From NCBI GenBank assembly GCA_017694845.1, contig JADIMI010000019.1, forward strand, positions 1 through 49,756: a DNA stretch of 49,756 bases, read 5' to 3'. The stretch is from Candidatus Cryptobacteroides intestinavium (GTDB lineage: Bacteria > Bacteroidota > Bacteroidia > Bacteroidales > UBA932). The translations under genes were made by a program, and so were the position numbers. The notes beneath the pieces were generated by a model. The model was not told where the DNA came from and searched no databases. It saw only the letters and a program-made list of their open reading frames with translations. Within the stretch, counting starts at the first letter, position 1; each line of letters starts with the position of its first letter. This document shows positions 1-9,149 of this stretch, piece after piece.

Positions 1-98
1 TTCTTTGATACCGCCAGATAGGAACACATTCCCAGGAAGTAGGCGAATATCATGTTGTCAACGAAGATTGACTTTACAAATAGACTTATATATTCCAT
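1..98 (-). CDS. nqrE: Na+-translocating NADH:quinone reductase subunit E, N-terminal fragment
   Basis: Only the first 32 codons lie in the window; the gene runs off the left edge. The start ATG is at 98-96. The visible protein begins [20 protein letters not shown] and continues into a hydrophobic helix, the usual N-terminus of NqrE, an integral membrane subunit of the sodium-pumping NADH dehydrogenase. It lies 18 nt downstream of the nqrD stop on the same strand, so it continues the nqr operon. nqrF should follow outside the window. Assignment rests on this short match plus position. Confidence 0.85.
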   Translation of the reverse strand, partial: MEYISLFVKSIFVDNMIFAYFLGMCSYLAVSK

Positions 99-116
99 TT
101 CGATTCGAGTTTGATG

Positions 117-743
117 TTATTTTTCCTGAAGATCTTTCTGTATGCTCCTCTGCACCCATACTATCAGTCCGAGAAGTATCAGAGCCATCGGCGGCAGTAT
201 CACCAGCCCGTTGTCCATATATCCTGCAGCATAGAATGATTCAGGGATTATTCTGACTCCGAACAGGGTGCCGGAGCCCAGCAGCTCTCTGAAAAATGCC
301 ACTACGATAAGTATCAGCGCATATCCGGCTCCGTTTGCCAGACCATCAAGAAGTGAAGGAAGCGGCTTGTTCCCGAGAGCGTATGCCTCGATTCGCCCCA
401 TCACGATACAGTTGGTTATGATAAGTCCGACATATACCGAAAGTGCCTTGCTGACACTGTACATATATGCCTTGAGGAACTGGTCCACCAGGATCACCAT
501 CAGGGCGACAACGACAAGCTGCACTATGATACGGATCCTGTTAGGGATTGAATTCCTAAGAAGGGAGACCACGAAACTGGACAGTCCTGTCACGATAATC
601 ACTGACAGTCCCATCACCATTGCTCCTTCAAGCTGGACAGTGACAGCGAGAGAGGAACATATACCGAGGACAAGGACTGTTACAGGATTGCCCTTGAATA
701 TCGGCTGCAGAAGTACTTCTTTCCAGTTAATCTTTTCTTTCAT
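117..743 (-). CDS. nqrD: Na+-translocating NADH:quinone reductase subunit D
   Basis: A 208-residue polytopic membrane protein of normal NqrD length. After a short soluble N-terminus (MKEKINWKEVLLQPIFKGNP) it has about six hydrophobic segments. The conserved stretch GLIITNCIVMGRIEAYA at about 106-122 is the family signature and, in known structures, holds cysteine-bound iron at the NqrD/NqrE interface. The role is part of the membrane path that couples NADH oxidation to Na+ export and quinone reduction. The start lies 2 nt after the nqrC stop, so the two are translated in tandem. Assignment is firm. Confidence 0.95.
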   Translation of the reverse strand: MKEKINWKEVLLQPIFKGNPVTVLVLGICSSLAVTVQLEGAMVMGLSVIIVTGLSSFVVSLLRNSIPNRIRIIVQLVVVALMVILVDQFLKAYMYSVSKALSVYVGLIITNCIVMGRIEAYALGNKPLPSLLDGLANGAGYALILIVVAFFRELLGSGTLFGVRIIPESFYAAGYMDNGLVILPPMALILLGLIVWVQRSIQKDLQEK

Positions 744-745
744 TG

Positions 746-1591
746 CTATTCCTCCTCTGTATTGGTTGTCATGACCTCAGTCCCGTCGGCGGCCTGAACT
801 GCCACAGATGCTTTCACTGCTGCCTTGGCAACGGTTTTGAGATAAGGCTCGTAATATTTCACCCAAAGGTTGATTCCTTTTCCGAGAGCCTGTGAAGTGA
901 TGGTGGCTCCGCTGATGGCATCCACTGTATTCGGGTTGTCCGGATTTCCTCCCTTCACGACAGCGAACTTGGTGTCTGCATCGGAAAATGCCTTGTCTAT
1001 GAATTTGTCATAGAAGGCTGGTTCAGCAATCTTCGCTCCCAGTCCCGGGGTCTCTCCCTTATGGTCGAAAATGGCACCTTTTATGGTCTTTCCGTCAGCC
1101 GCAACTGCCAGATAGCCCCATATAGGCCCCCACAGTCCGGCTCCATAGCAAGGGATCACCCTTATCTCGGTCCCGTTGATATCAAAGATGAACACCGGCA
1201 GCCTGAGCTGTCCGAGGAGGTCGGTCTCTCCTCCATCGATCTTTTTCAGAAGGTCGTTCTGTTTCTTGAGATCGGCTGTTGTAGGGACCTCGATCTTCTT
1301 CAGGTCATCCTTTCCGAGCTCCATTGTCTCCACTTCCTTGCCTGAGCCATCGACGAAGAATGCGGCGGTCACCATATCGGCGTACATCTGCATTACGTTC
1401 GTCGTCTCATCGATTGTCACTGACGGATCGGATTCTGCCGCAGCCGTAAGGACCTTGGAGATCGTCTCCATCTTGACATTCTCGTTCTGCTTGCCCTGCA
1501 GGGACATTGCGACGAAAGAGAGAATCGCTGCGACCAGTACCACCAGTACGGTCGAATATATCACTGTATATGTATTTCCGTTAGTATTCAT
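746..1591 (-). CDS. nqrC: Na+-translocating NADH:quinone reductase subunit C
   Basis: A 281-residue protein with one N-terminal membrane helix (about residues 9-29) and a large soluble FMN-binding domain. The flavinylation motif SGATITS is at about 227-233; threonine 230 is the expected covalent FMN site, close to Thr225 of the Vibrio enzyme. In the complex NqrC passes electrons on the periplasmic side. The C-terminus carries an alanine- and valine-rich tail of about 30 residues beyond the conserved domain. The FMN is attached by ApbE, which is not in this window. Confidence 0.95.
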   Translation of the reverse strand: MNTNGNTYTVIYSTVLVVLVAAILSFVAMSLQGKQNENVKMETISKVLTAAAESDPSVTIDETTNVMQMYADMVTAAFFVDGSGKEVETMELGKDDLKKIEVPTTADLKKQNDLLKKIDGGETDLLGQLRLPVFIFDINGTEIRVIPCYGAGLWGPIWGYLAVAADGKTIKGAIFDHKGETPGLGAKIAEPAFYDKFIDKAFSDADTKFAVVKGGNPDNPNTVDAISGATITSQALGKGINLWVKYYEPYLKTVAKAAVKASVAVQAADGTEVMTTNTEEE

Positions 1592-1601
1592 ACCTATTAT
1601 A

Positions 1602-2786
1602 TTATGCGACTTTGACTTTTTTCTCTCTTCTCTTGATAGCCCCTTCTATGACATAGTAGTCAATCAGCGGTGCGAATGTGTTCATCAGGAGGATGGCGAG
1701 CATCATTCCCTCGACATATCCAGGGTTGAACAGCCTGACAGTGACAGTGAGGGCTCCGACAAGAAATCCATAGATCCACTTGCCTGTCTCGGTCTGGGCC
1801 GAGGTCACAGGGTCGGTAGCCATGAACACTGTACCGAACGCGAAGCCTCCGAGAACAAGCTGATAGTAGCCCGGCAGGTCGGTCACTCCGCATGCATATC
1901 CGAGATAGCCCATTGCCAGGGCTCCGATCACAGAGGACAGCATTATCTTCCAGCTTGCGACACCTGTCCAGATCAGGATGATGGCTCCGATAAGGATCGC
2001 TATAACCGAAGTCTCTCCGACAGAACCGGGAACAGTGCCTATGAAAAGATCCATAAAGCTGGTTCCTGCCTGCTGGAGTCCTTCAATCGAAGGATGGGCG
2101 AGAGGAGTGGCTCCAGAGAATGCATCTACCAGTCCGTTTCCGTTGGTGGCGTATGCAGTGCCTTCGGAAAGATATCTTGAAAGCCCTCCGGTCCATACTG
2201 TGTCTCCGGACATCTTGCTCGGATACGAGAAGAAGAGGAATGCACGGCAGAGAAGGGCCGGGTTCCAGATGTTCATTCCTGTGCCTCCGAATACTTCCTT
2301 GCCGAGGATTACAGCGAAGGCCACGGCAATGGCTAGCATCCACAGCGGGACATCGACAGGCACGATCAGAGGTATGAGCATACCTGATACAAGGTATCCC
2401 TCACTCACTTCGTGACCTTTGATCTGCGCTGAGATGAACTCGATGCCGAGTCCGACGATATATGATACCAGATATAGAGGTATCACCTTGACCAGTCCGT
2501 ACCAGAACATCTGCCAGAAGCCCCAGTCGAGGCCGAAGGCGTTGCTGTGCTGGTAGCCTGTGTTCCACATACCGAAAAGCATTGCGGGAACGAGGGCGAG
2601 TACTACGATTATAAGGATTCTCTTGAGGTCGACGCTGTCCCTTACGTGGGCACCGCGCTTTGTCACGGTGTCAGGAACGAAAAGGAATGTCTCGAAAGCA
2701 TCGAAAGTCGAGTGGAGAAATCCGAGCTTGCCGCCTTTCCCGAAGGCCGGCTTGATCTTGTCAGTCAATTTTCTTAATCCGTTCAT
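1602..2786 (-). CDS. nqrB: Na+-translocating NADH:quinone reductase subunit B
   Basis: A 394-residue polytopic membrane protein with about ten hydrophobic segments. The second covalent FMN site of the complex is visible as DAFSGATPLAHP, with threonine at about residue 227 (Thr236 in Vibrio cholerae). NqrB is the core sodium-channel subunit and also carries riboflavin and the quinone site. It lies 10 nt upstream of nqrC and 16 nt downstream of nqrA. Length is slightly below the roughly 410 residues of proteobacterial homologues. Confidence 0.95.
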   Translation of the reverse strand: MNGLRKLTDKIKPAFGKGGKLGFLHSTFDAFETFLFVPDTVTKRGAHVRDSVDLKRILIIVVLALVPAMLFGMWNTGYQHSNAFGLDWGFWQMFWYGLVKVIPLYLVSYIVGLGIEFISAQIKGHEVSEGYLVSGMLIPLIVPVDVPLWMLAIAVAFAVILGKEVFGGTGMNIWNPALLCRAFLFFSYPSKMSGDTVWTGGLSRYLSEGTAYATNGNGLVDAFSGATPLAHPSIEGLQQAGTSFMDLFIGTVPGSVGETSVIAILIGAIILIWTGVASWKIMLSSVIGALAMGYLGYACGVTDLPGYYQLVLGGFAFGTVFMATDPVTSAQTETGKWIYGFLVGALTVTVRLFNPGYVEGMMLAILLMNTFAPLIDYYVIEGAIKRREKKVKVA

Positions 2787-2802
2787 AACTTCCTGTCTTT
2801 CT

Positions 2803-4161
2803 TTATGCCATTTCTTTCATCATAAGGCTGATCCCGTCCGAGATTATAGCCTGTATGTCGATCTTTGAAGGACATACATACTCGCAGAGGGCGAGATCTT
2901 CCTCCAGGACCTCATATATTCCGTATTTTTCCATCTTGTCGATGTCTCCTGCAATGCAGGCCTTCGTCAGATATACGGGGAAGATATCCATAGGAAGCAC
3001 CTTGCCGTATACATCATTCATCAGGAATGCGCGGACTCCTCCGTGCAGGTTGGTGTCCATATCGTATCTCCTGTTCGGAGTCAGCCAGGAGAAGTAGGTG
3101 TGCGATGCGCTGAACAGGTGTGACCTGAACGGTTTCGCCCAGCCAAACATCTCGTATTCCCTGCCTTCTTTTATCAGTGTCACCTGGTTGTCATAGAATC
3201 CGAGGAACCCGTCCTTGCCGACATTGGTGCCCGTGAGCACATCTCCGCTTATGAAGCGGATGTCATCGGCTGAATTGTCGTAGAATTCACTGATATCCGA
3301 CATTGCCATTCCCGGAAGAGCCGTTACGTAAGACGGATCGACCGCTTTAGGACCAGTGACAGCTACACGGCGTGTCATATCGTATTTCCCGGTGTTGAGC
3401 AGTCTGCCTATGGCAGCGAGCATCAGCACAGAGACAGTCCATACGGTCTCGCCTTTCCGGACAGGGGAGATGTGGTGGATCTGGATACCTACATTCCCGG
3501 CCGGATGTCTGCCTGTGAAGGTGTGCTGGATGACATTCTCGAGCTTGTGGAAAGGAGTGCCGTTGTAGTTGACACTGCTGAATGACACGTGGACGCCTCC
3601 ATCGGTGAGTTTCGCAAGGGCGTTTACAGCAGTCTGTACGTTGTCGAACTCATCCCTGAGTACATAGTCGACATCCGCAGCGAGAGGGGCCGTCGAGAAT
3701 GCAGAGACGAAAATGGCCTTCGGCCTGATTTCAGGATTGGCCAGCACCCCGTAAGGTCTCTGGATGAGAGCAGGCCACAGTCCGCTCTTCATCAGTGCCT
3801 CCCTGATCTGGTCGGCAGACATGTCCTTGACTTTCTGTACGCCGAAATCCACATATTTCTGTGTCTCATCGGCCTTGATGCGGATCTCGAGCAGTTTCCT
3901 TTTCTCTCCTCTGACAATTGCCTGGACGGTGCCGCTCACAGGAGAAGAGAAGACGATACCCGGTGTCAGCTTGTCTGCCATCACGGGAGTTCCTGCCAGG
4001 ACGCTGTCCCCTTCCTTGACCAGGAGCTTCGGAAGGAGGCCCCTGAAATCGGTAGGCTTTATGGCAACAACGTCAGGCACGACTGCCTTCTTGATCTTCT
4101 GGGCCGCCTCCCCCGCGATAGGGATGTCCAGCCCGCGTTTCAAAGTAATGTTGTTTGACAT
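2803..4161 (-). CDS. nqrA: Na+-translocating NADH:quinone reductase subunit A
   Basis: A 452-residue soluble subunit without membrane helices, first gene of the nqrABCDE(F) operon. The N-terminus has the biotinyl/lipoyl-like region typical of NqrA and RnfC (LPKLLVKEGDSVLAGTPV, about 44-61), and the GVHVSFSS and GTNVGKDG stretches follow further on. The C-terminus has EDLALCEYVCPSKIDIQ, a remnant of a cluster-binding motif with only two cysteines. NqrA stabilises the complex at the cytoplasmic face and contributes to quinone binding. The start is the first ATG downstream of a weak -7-like box (TATATTCG on the minus strand, 4204-4197). Confidence 0.95.
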   Translation of the reverse strand: MSNNITLKRGLDIPIAGEAAQKIKKAVVPDVVAIKPTDFRGLLPKLLVKEGDSVLAGTPVMADKLTPGIVFSSPVSGTVQAIVRGEKRKLLEIRIKADETQKYVDFGVQKVKDMSADQIREALMKSGLWPALIQRPYGVLANPEIRPKAIFVSAFSTAPLAADVDYVLRDEFDNVQTAVNALAKLTDGGVHVSFSSVNYNGTPFHKLENVIQHTFTGRHPAGNVGIQIHHISPVRKGETVWTVSVLMLAAIGRLLNTGKYDMTRRVAVTGPKAVDPSYVTALPGMAMSDISEFYDNSADDIRFISGDVLTGTNVGKDGFLGFYDNQVTLIKEGREYEMFGWAKPFRSHLFSASHTYFSWLTPNRRYDMDTNLHGGVRAFLMNDVYGKVLPMDIFPVYLTKACIAGDIDKMEKYGIYEVLEEDLALCEYVCPSKIDIQAIISDGISLMMKEMA

Positions 4162-4259
4162 TATAAAACCGTTTTAGAATTTTCTGAAAACCGCCGCGAA
4201 TATACGGAAAATTTTTTGTATATAAACGGGTTATTATATGATGTTGGTCATACTTTTCA

Positions 4260-4267
4260 TATATTTG
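4260..4267 (+). promoter_or_regulatory. -7 promoter box for rmuC
   Basis: TATATTTG matches the Bacteroidota -7 consensus TAnnTTTG and ends 35 nt before the rmuC ATG. No good TTTG -33 element is present at the usual 19-21 nt spacing. The region between 4162 and 4301 is shared with the oppositely oriented nqr operon. Confidence 0.4.
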
Positions 4268-4301
4268 CCCGGAACAGTTCGTTTGTGTAACACAGTTGAA
4301 G

Positions 4302-5747
4302 ATGGAAATAGTGATTTCTGCCGTATCGGCATTCATTATCGGGTATTTGATTTCATTTTTTGTCTCGCGCATCAGGAAGCAGGCGGCCGAGACGGAATCC
4401 GCAGTGCTGCGTTCGCAGCTCGATGCGGCGGTGAGGCAGGTCGAGGAGATCAGAAAGGAGTCGGCGGAGCGGATCTCCGCATTCAAGGAAGAGGCCGAGA
4501 GGCAGAGGCAGAAGGCCCTTGAAGCGGCGGATGCCGTGTATATGAATTCCCTTGCCGCAAAAGACAAGGCCTGTTCGGACAGACTGGCGGAACAGGAGAA
4601 ACGCCATAATGAAGCGATGTCTGCCCTGCAGGCCCGCTTTGATGAGGTTATGCAGAAAGTGACCGCACATGTAAGGACAGCGACGGATGATATGCTGAAA
4701 CAGAGGCAGGAAGAATTTTCGAAGTCATCCAACACCAATCTCGGGCAGATAGTCAATCCTTTGAAGGAGACCATAGAGAATATGAGAAGGACACTGGATG
4801 AGAATAAATTGAAGCAGACTGAGATAAGTGCGGAGATGAAGACGGCGGCCGAGAATATGATGCGGCAGAGCGAGGCGGCAAGGAAGAGTGCGGATGAACT
4901 GGCACGGGCATTCAGATACGGGACCAAGGTCCAGGGAGACTGGGGCGAGAAGGTGCTGGATGGCCTGCTCCAGTCTCTGGGACTGACTCCGGGAGTCCAC
5001 TATGATGTCCAGCCTGTAATCAGGGATGCTTCCGGAAATGTCGTCAGGACGGAAGCAGGGACGACGCTGCGTCCTGACATAATCCTCCATCTCGACACCC
5101 GCAGGGATGTGATCATAGACTCCAAAGTGTCTCTGGCGGCATTCAATGACTATGTGAATGCAGAGACGGAAGAGGACCGAAGGAAGTTCCTCAAGGCGCA
5201 CATCGACAGTATAGAGAAGCACGTCAGGGAGCTTTCCGCAAAGGATTATTCCTCATATATACAGCCGCCTAAAGTGAGGATGAACTATGTCATAATGTTT
5301 GTCCCTCATACGGGGGCCCTGTGGACAGCCCTCGACAGCTGCCCTGACCTGTGGCGCAGGGCGATGGACAGGAATGTATTCATCGCTGACGAGCAGACTC
5401 TCTTCGCCGCCCTGCGTATAATCGACCAGACCTGGACGCAGATAGCCCAGGCCGAGAACCACGAGAAAGTCTACAGCCTTGCCAATGAGATGCTGGACCG
5501 CGTAGGGCAGTTCATAAGGCATTTCGATGCCATCGGCAAGTCTCTTGAGTCTGCCAGGAAGGCGTATGATGATGCAGGGGCGAAACTGTCCACTGGCCGG
5601 CAGAGCATTACAGGGACCTGTGCCAAGCTTCAGAAACTTGGGGCCCGGCAGAGCGGGAAGAACCCGATCCCCCAGCTCACCGATATAGATGACATTCCGG
5701 CGATCGCTCCTGATACGGCGGATTCAGGGGATGGAGGCGTCCGGTGA
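4302..5747 (+). CDS. rmuC: DNA recombination protein RmuC
   Basis: A 481-residue protein with an N-terminal membrane helix (about residues 1-22), a long charged coiled coil (about 25-200) and the RmuC domain in the C-terminal half. The region GDWGEKVLDGLLQSLGL and the later DIILHLDTRRDVIIDSKVSL carry the restriction-endonuclease-like core; E, D and K residues in the latter resemble a PD-(D/E)XK centre. RmuC proteins limit inversions at short inverted repeats in E. coli. The ATG at 4302 was preferred to the in-frame TTG two codons earlier. It ends one base before the convergent gene at 5748-6116. Confidence 0.9.
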   Translation: MEIVISAVSAFIIGYLISFFVSRIRKQAAETESAVLRSQLDAAVRQVEEIRKESAERISAFKEEAERQRQKALEAADAVYMNSLAAKDKACSDRLAEQEKRHNEAMSALQARFDEVMQKVTAHVRTATDDMLKQRQEEFSKSSNTNLGQIVNPLKETIENMRRTLDENKLKQTEISAEMKTAAENMMRQSEAARKSADELARAFRYGTKVQGDWGEKVLDGLLQSLGLTPGVHYDVQPVIRDASGNVVRTEAGTTLRPDIILHLDTRRDVIIDSKVSLAAFNDYVNAETEEDRRKFLKAHIDSIEKHVRELSAKDYSSYIQPPKVRMNYVIMFVPHTGALWTALDSCPDLWRRAMDRNVFIADEQTLFAALRIIDQTWTQIAQAENHEKVYSLANEMLDRVGQFIRHFDAIGKSLESARKAYDDAGAKLSTGRQSITGTCAKLQKLGARQSGKNPIPQLTDIDDIPAIAPDTADSGDGGVR

Positions 5748-6116
5748 CTATCTTTCCGGATCCTGCTTTTTCTCTTTCCGTATCCTGTAACGGATCCTGT
5801 AGCTCCCGATGAAGTCGAGAATCTCGTCAAAGGTGTCCTTTACTTCTCCGGCCGTGCATCTGTCCAGCGGGCCTCCGAACTCTTTCTCTATGCAGTCGGG
5901 CAGTTCCAGCAAGGATATCCTGAGCTGCCTTGAGAGCCTTATGGCGTTGTCGAAATCGATATAGGCGGACAGGAGGTAATCCCTGCTCCTGTCATCGTAG
6001 TCCTTATATTCAAACCTGATCACGAACTCCCTGTCATCGGTGAATCCGACGACTATATCCGCCCACGGATCATAGTCATCATGCGTGTCTATAATGAGTC
6101 TACTGAGGGTAAGCAT
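5748..6116 (-). CDS. Hypothetical protein, 122 residues
   Basis: I do not recognise the family. The protein is 122 residues, soluble, rich in Asp, Arg, Tyr and Ile, with no signal peptide or membrane segment. The N-terminal half alternates charged and hydrophobic residues (DIVVGFTDDREFVIRFEYKD), suggesting a beta-sheet. The middle (DNAIRLSRQLRISLLELPD) looks helical and the C-terminus is basic (SYRIRYRIRKEKKQ). A -7 box (6131-6124) ends only 8 nt before the ATG, which supports a real gene with a very short leader. Its stop abuts the rmuC stop from the opposite strand. Confidence 0.7.
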   Translation of the reverse strand: MLTLSRLIIDTHDDYDPWADIVVGFTDDREFVIRFEYKDYDDRSRDYLLSAYIDFDNAIRLSRQLRISLLELPDCIEKEFGGPLDRCTAGEVKDTFDEILDFIGSYRIRYRIRKEKKQDPER

Positions 6117-6123
6117 AACCTTA

Positions 6124-6131
6124 CAAATATA
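6124..6131 (-). promoter_or_regulatory. -7 promoter box for the 122-residue hypothetical gene
   Basis: On the minus strand this reads TATATTTG (TAnnTTTG). It ends 8 nt from the ATG at 6116, so the transcript would be almost leaderless. It sits back to back with the box at 6152-6159 that serves the plus-strand biotin cluster. Confidence 0.45.
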
Positions 6132-6151
6132 GTTCTTTTACTCAATAATAT

Positions 6152-6159
6152 TATCTTTG
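6152..6159 (+). promoter_or_regulatory. -7 promoter box for the HAD-bioBAD cluster
   Basis: TATCTTTG matches TAnnTTTG and ends 39 nt before the HAD gene ATG. The same bases contain an in-frame TTG (6157) that could be mistaken for a start codon; their promoter role argues against that. No biotin repressor operator could be recognised by eye. Confidence 0.5.
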
Positions 6160-6198
6160 CCGGCATATTTTTGCTATTGGATAACGGAGACTTTTGCG

Positions 6199-6855
6199 AT
6201 GGATATGGACAGAAATGCATTCCTTTTTGACCTGGACGGGGTCATATTCGATACCGAGGGACAGTATTCGGTGCTGTGGGACGAACTGGGAGACAGATAT
6301 TTTTCAGACAGGGAATTCGGGAACAGGATCAAGGGACAGACGCTTCCCCGTATTTTCGATACGTATTTCCCGGGTGATAAAGCGCTGCAGAACGAGATCA
6401 GGGCGAGGCTTGATGTCTTTGAAAGGGAGATGGACTACAGCTATATCCCCGGGGCGGAGGAGTTCCTCGAAGACCTGAAAAGGCGGGGGTGTCCGGCAGC
6501 CATAGTCACGAGCTCGGACAGGTCGAAGATGCGGAATGTCTATATGGCGCATCCCGAAATAAAGTCTCTTGTGACACATATCTTCACCGGAGAGGATTTC
6601 ACCAGGTCGAAGCCATTTCCTGACTGCTATATAATGGGAATGAATGTATTCGGGACGCTTCCCGGAAATACGTTCATATTCGAGGATTCTTTCAACGGCC
6701 TGCAGGCGGCGAAGGATTCAGGAGGCAATGTAATCGCCCTGGCTACCACCAATGCGCGCGAGGACGTGGCTCCGTATGCAGGTCTTGTCATCGACAATTT
6801 CATTGGCCTGACAGTGGAGAAACTTCAGGATAATTTCTATATTTGCCGGGCTTGA
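6199..6855 (+). CDS. HAD-superfamily phosphatase, beta-phosphoglucomutase-like
   Basis: A 218-residue HAD subfamily I hydrolase. Motif I is FLFDLDGVIFDTEG at about 8-21, with Asp11 as expected nucleophile and Asp13 as acid/base. Motif II is the Thr/Ser in AAIVTSSDRSKM at about 99-110. The lysine of motif III is in FTRSKPFPD, and motif IV is FIFEDSFNGLQAA. A helical cap domain lies between motifs I and II. Substrates are likely small sugar phosphates or similar compounds; the sequence does not say which. It is the first gene of the cluster and ends 10 nt before bioB, so it is probably co-transcribed with biotin synthesis. ATG 6199 was chosen over TTG 6157. Confidence 0.88.
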   Translation: MDMDRNAFLFDLDGVIFDTEGQYSVLWDELGDRYFSDREFGNRIKGQTLPRIFDTYFPGDKALQNEIRARLDVFEREMDYSYIPGAEEFLEDLKRRGCPAAIVTSSDRSKMRNVYMAHPEIKSLVTHIFTGEDFTRSKPFPDCYIMGMNVFGTLPGNTFIFEDSFNGLQAAKDSGGNVIALATTNAREDVAPYAGLVIDNFIGLTVEKLQDNFYICRA

Positions 6856-6865
6856 ACTACAAGAG

Positions 6866-7840
6866 ATGAATAGATTATATACCCCGGACATGCTGGCCGA
6901 AATGATAGTGTCGTCCGGTAACGGTCTGACAGAGAGCGAGGCGGAGGCTCTTTCCTCGTATGCCCGGACAGATGACCTTCTTGCTGCGGCGGAAAGGGTG
7001 ACAATGTCATGCGCCCCGAGAAAATTCGATACGTGCTCCATAATCAACGCCAGGTCCGGCAGGTGTCCGGAAGACTGCCACTGGTGCGCCCAGTCGGCGC
7101 GTTATCATACCGGTGCGGCGGAATATCCTCTCAAGCCGGATGATGAGATCATACGGGCGGCTATGCTGTCCCGTGACCACGGTATCGGGAGGTTCTCGTT
7201 CGTCACGAGCGGCAGGAGCCTGTCCGACAGGGATGTTGACAGGTTATGCGAAGTGGCCCGCAGGATACGCAGAGAGTGCGGTATATCTCTCTGTATGTCA
7301 TCCGGGCTGCTTGACAGGGGACAGCTTGAAAGGATCAGGGAGGCAGGCATTACAAGATACCACTGCAACCTGGAGGCCGCTCCGTCTTTCTATGGTACAT
7401 TATGCACGACACACAGCCAGAAGCAGAAGATCGATACATTGAAAGCGGCCCGGGATGCAGGGCTCGAGATCTGCAGCGGAGGCATTATAGGAATGGGGGA
7501 GACGGAACTCCAGCGGGTAGAGCTGGCTTTCACCCTGAAAAGTATAGGTTCTATGTCGGTGCCGATCAACATTCTGTGCCCGGTCAAGGGAACGCCTCTG
7601 GAGAATATGCCGCCTATAGATGACGAAGATGTGCTGAGATGTGTCGCACTGTTCCGTCTGATTCTTCCCGATGCCTATCTCCGCTTTGCGGGAGGGGTGG
7701 CCAGGTTCAGCGGAAAGACGATGGTGCGTGCATACAGGGCAGGAATCAACTCCGCGATTCTCGGGGATATGCTGACTACTGCCGGAGAGGATATTGCTAC
7801 AAACATAAAGAGGATAGAGGAGGCCGGATATGAATTCTGA
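6866..7840 (+). CDS. bioB: Biotin synthase
   Basis: A 324-residue radical SAM enzyme of normal BioB length that inserts sulfur into dethiobiotin. The [4Fe-4S] motif is CPEDCHWC with cysteines at about 67, 71 and 74, followed by AQSARYHTG as in known BioB proteins. The IIGMGET stretch and the PVKGTPLE stretch near residues 210-245 are also family features. Its last codons overlap the start of bioA by 11 nt, so the two are probably translationally coupled. Confidence 0.97.
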   Translation: MNRLYTPDMLAEMIVSSGNGLTESEAEALSSYARTDDLLAAAERVTMSCAPRKFDTCSIINARSGRCPEDCHWCAQSARYHTGAAEYPLKPDDEIIRAAMLSRDHGIGRFSFVTSGRSLSDRDVDRLCEVARRIRRECGISLCMSSGLLDRGQLERIREAGITRYHCNLEAAPSFYGTLCTTHSQKQKIDTLKAARDAGLEICSGGIIGMGETELQRVELAFTLKSIGSMSVPINILCPVKGTPLENMPPIDDEDVLRCVALFRLILPDAYLRFAGGVARFSGKTMVRAYRAGINSAILGDMLTTAGEDIATNIKRIEEAGYEF

Positions 7841-9134
7841 TATGGGAAATGCAGATTGCGGAAAAGTGACTGACAGTTTTGACAGAGACCATCTGTGGCA
7901 TCCATATACTTCCACGACCGACCCCCTTCCTGCATACAAGGTGAAGTCAGCCGGAGGCTGCCGTATCATTCTGGAAGACGGGACAGAGCTTGTCGATGGA
8001 ATGTCATCATGGTGGTGTGCGGTGCACGGATACAGCCATCCGGTGCTGGATATGGCGGTAAAGGAACAGCTCGGCAGAATGTCGCACGTGATGTTCGGCG
8101 GACTTACCCATGACCCGGCAATAGCTCTCGGAAGACTCCTTCTGGATATCCTGCCCGGGGAGCTGACGCATATATTCTATGCCGACAGCGGTTCCGTCGC
8201 CGTGGAAGTGGCAATGAAGATGGCAGTCCAGTACCAGTATGCGCGAGGCCAGTCGAAAAGGACTGATTTCGTGACCATCCGTTCAGGCTACCACGGAGAT
8301 ACCTGGAATGCAATGTCTGTCTGCGACCCTGTCACCGGAATGCACAGTATTTTCGGCAGTGCATTGCCTGTGAGACATTTCGTTCCCCGGCCCCGCAGCA
8401 GGTTTGATGGCCGGTGGGATCCGGAAGATACAGCGCCTCTGAAGGAGACGCTGGACAGATACGGCGACGGGATAGCTGCGTTGATCCTCGAGCCTGTCGT
8501 CCAGGGCGCCGGAGGTATGTGGTTCTATCATCCCCGATATCTTGTGGAAGCGGCGAAGCTGTGCAGGGAACGGGGCATTCTTGTGATTTTCGACGAGATA
8601 GCCACAGGGTTCGGCAGGACAGGAAAACTGTTCGCATACGAGCATGCGGGCGTGGTGCCGGACATTATGTGCATCGGCAAGGCTCTGACAGGTGGATATA
8701 TGACAATGTCCGCCGTCATCGCGACTGACCGGGTGGCCGATACTATATCCGGCAATTATCCGTATGCCTTTATGCACGGACCTACATTTATGGGCAATCC
8801 GCTTGCCTGCGCCGTGGCAAGGGCGTCGGTACAGCTTCTTCTCGACAGCGGGTGGCAGGAAAAGGTCATGTCCATAGAGTCACAGTTGAAGAGAGAGCTC
8901 GCCCCTGCAAGGCAGCTGCCGCAGGTCGCGGATGTGAGGGTGCTCGGGGCTATCGGAGTCATTGAAATGAAAGATCCGGTCGATATGGCATCGATACAGA
9001 AGCGTTTTGTAGAGGAAGGGGTATGGATAAGGCCGTTCGGAAGGCTTGTATATGTGATGCCTCCTTTTATAATTGACAGCAATGACCTGTCATACTTAAC
9101 CTCCGCTCTTCTGAAAGTCGTCTCGGAACAATGA
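7830..9134 (+). CDS. bioA: Adenosylmethionine-8-amino-7-oxononanoate aminotransferase
   Basis: A 434-residue class III PLP aminotransferase that makes 7,8-diaminopelargonate (DAPA) using S-adenosylmethionine as amino donor. The N-terminal [11 protein letters not shown] (about 18-28) is the BioA signature. [14 protein letters not shown] (about 253-266) and [10 protein letters not shown] supply the PLP Asp and the Schiff-base lysine, Lys284. A clear ribosome-binding-like AGAGGAGG at 7816-7823, 6 nt upstream, supports the start at 7830 inside the bioB end. This is one of few strong purine-rich sites in the window. Confidence 0.97.
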   Translation: MNSDMGNADCGKVTDSFDRDHLWHPYTSTTDPLPAYKVKSAGGCRIILEDGTELVDGMSSWWCAVHGYSHPVLDMAVKEQLGRMSHVMFGGLTHDPAIALGRLLLDILPGELTHIFYADSGSVAVEVAMKMAVQYQYARGQSKRTDFVTIRSGYHGDTWNAMSVCDPVTGMHSIFGSALPVRHFVPRPRSRFDGRWDPEDTAPLKETLDRYGDGIAALILEPVVQGAGGMWFYHPRYLVEAAKLCRERGILVIFDEIATGFGRTGKLFAYEHAGVVPDIMCIGKALTGGYMTMSAVIATDRVADTISGNYPYAFMHGPTFMGNPLACAVARASVQLLLDSGWQEKVMSIESQLKRELAPARQLPQVADVRVLGAIGVIEMKDPVDMASIQKRFVEEGVWIRPFGRLVYVMPPFIIDSNDLSYLTSALLKVVSEQ

Positions 9135-9149
9135 AAAGCATAATTAATT

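Noticed and set aside
1176..2180. 334-codon open frame on the plus strand
   Set aside because: It spans the antisense of nqrC and nqrB, including their intergenic junction, and has no domain-like segments.
4073..4927. 284-codon open frame on the minus strand opposite rmuC
   Set aside because: It lies antisense to the clear coiled-coil and RmuC coding region and crosses the shared promoter region into the start of nqrA. Its composition (Ser/Ala/Cys-rich) is what the opposite strand of a coiled coil gives.
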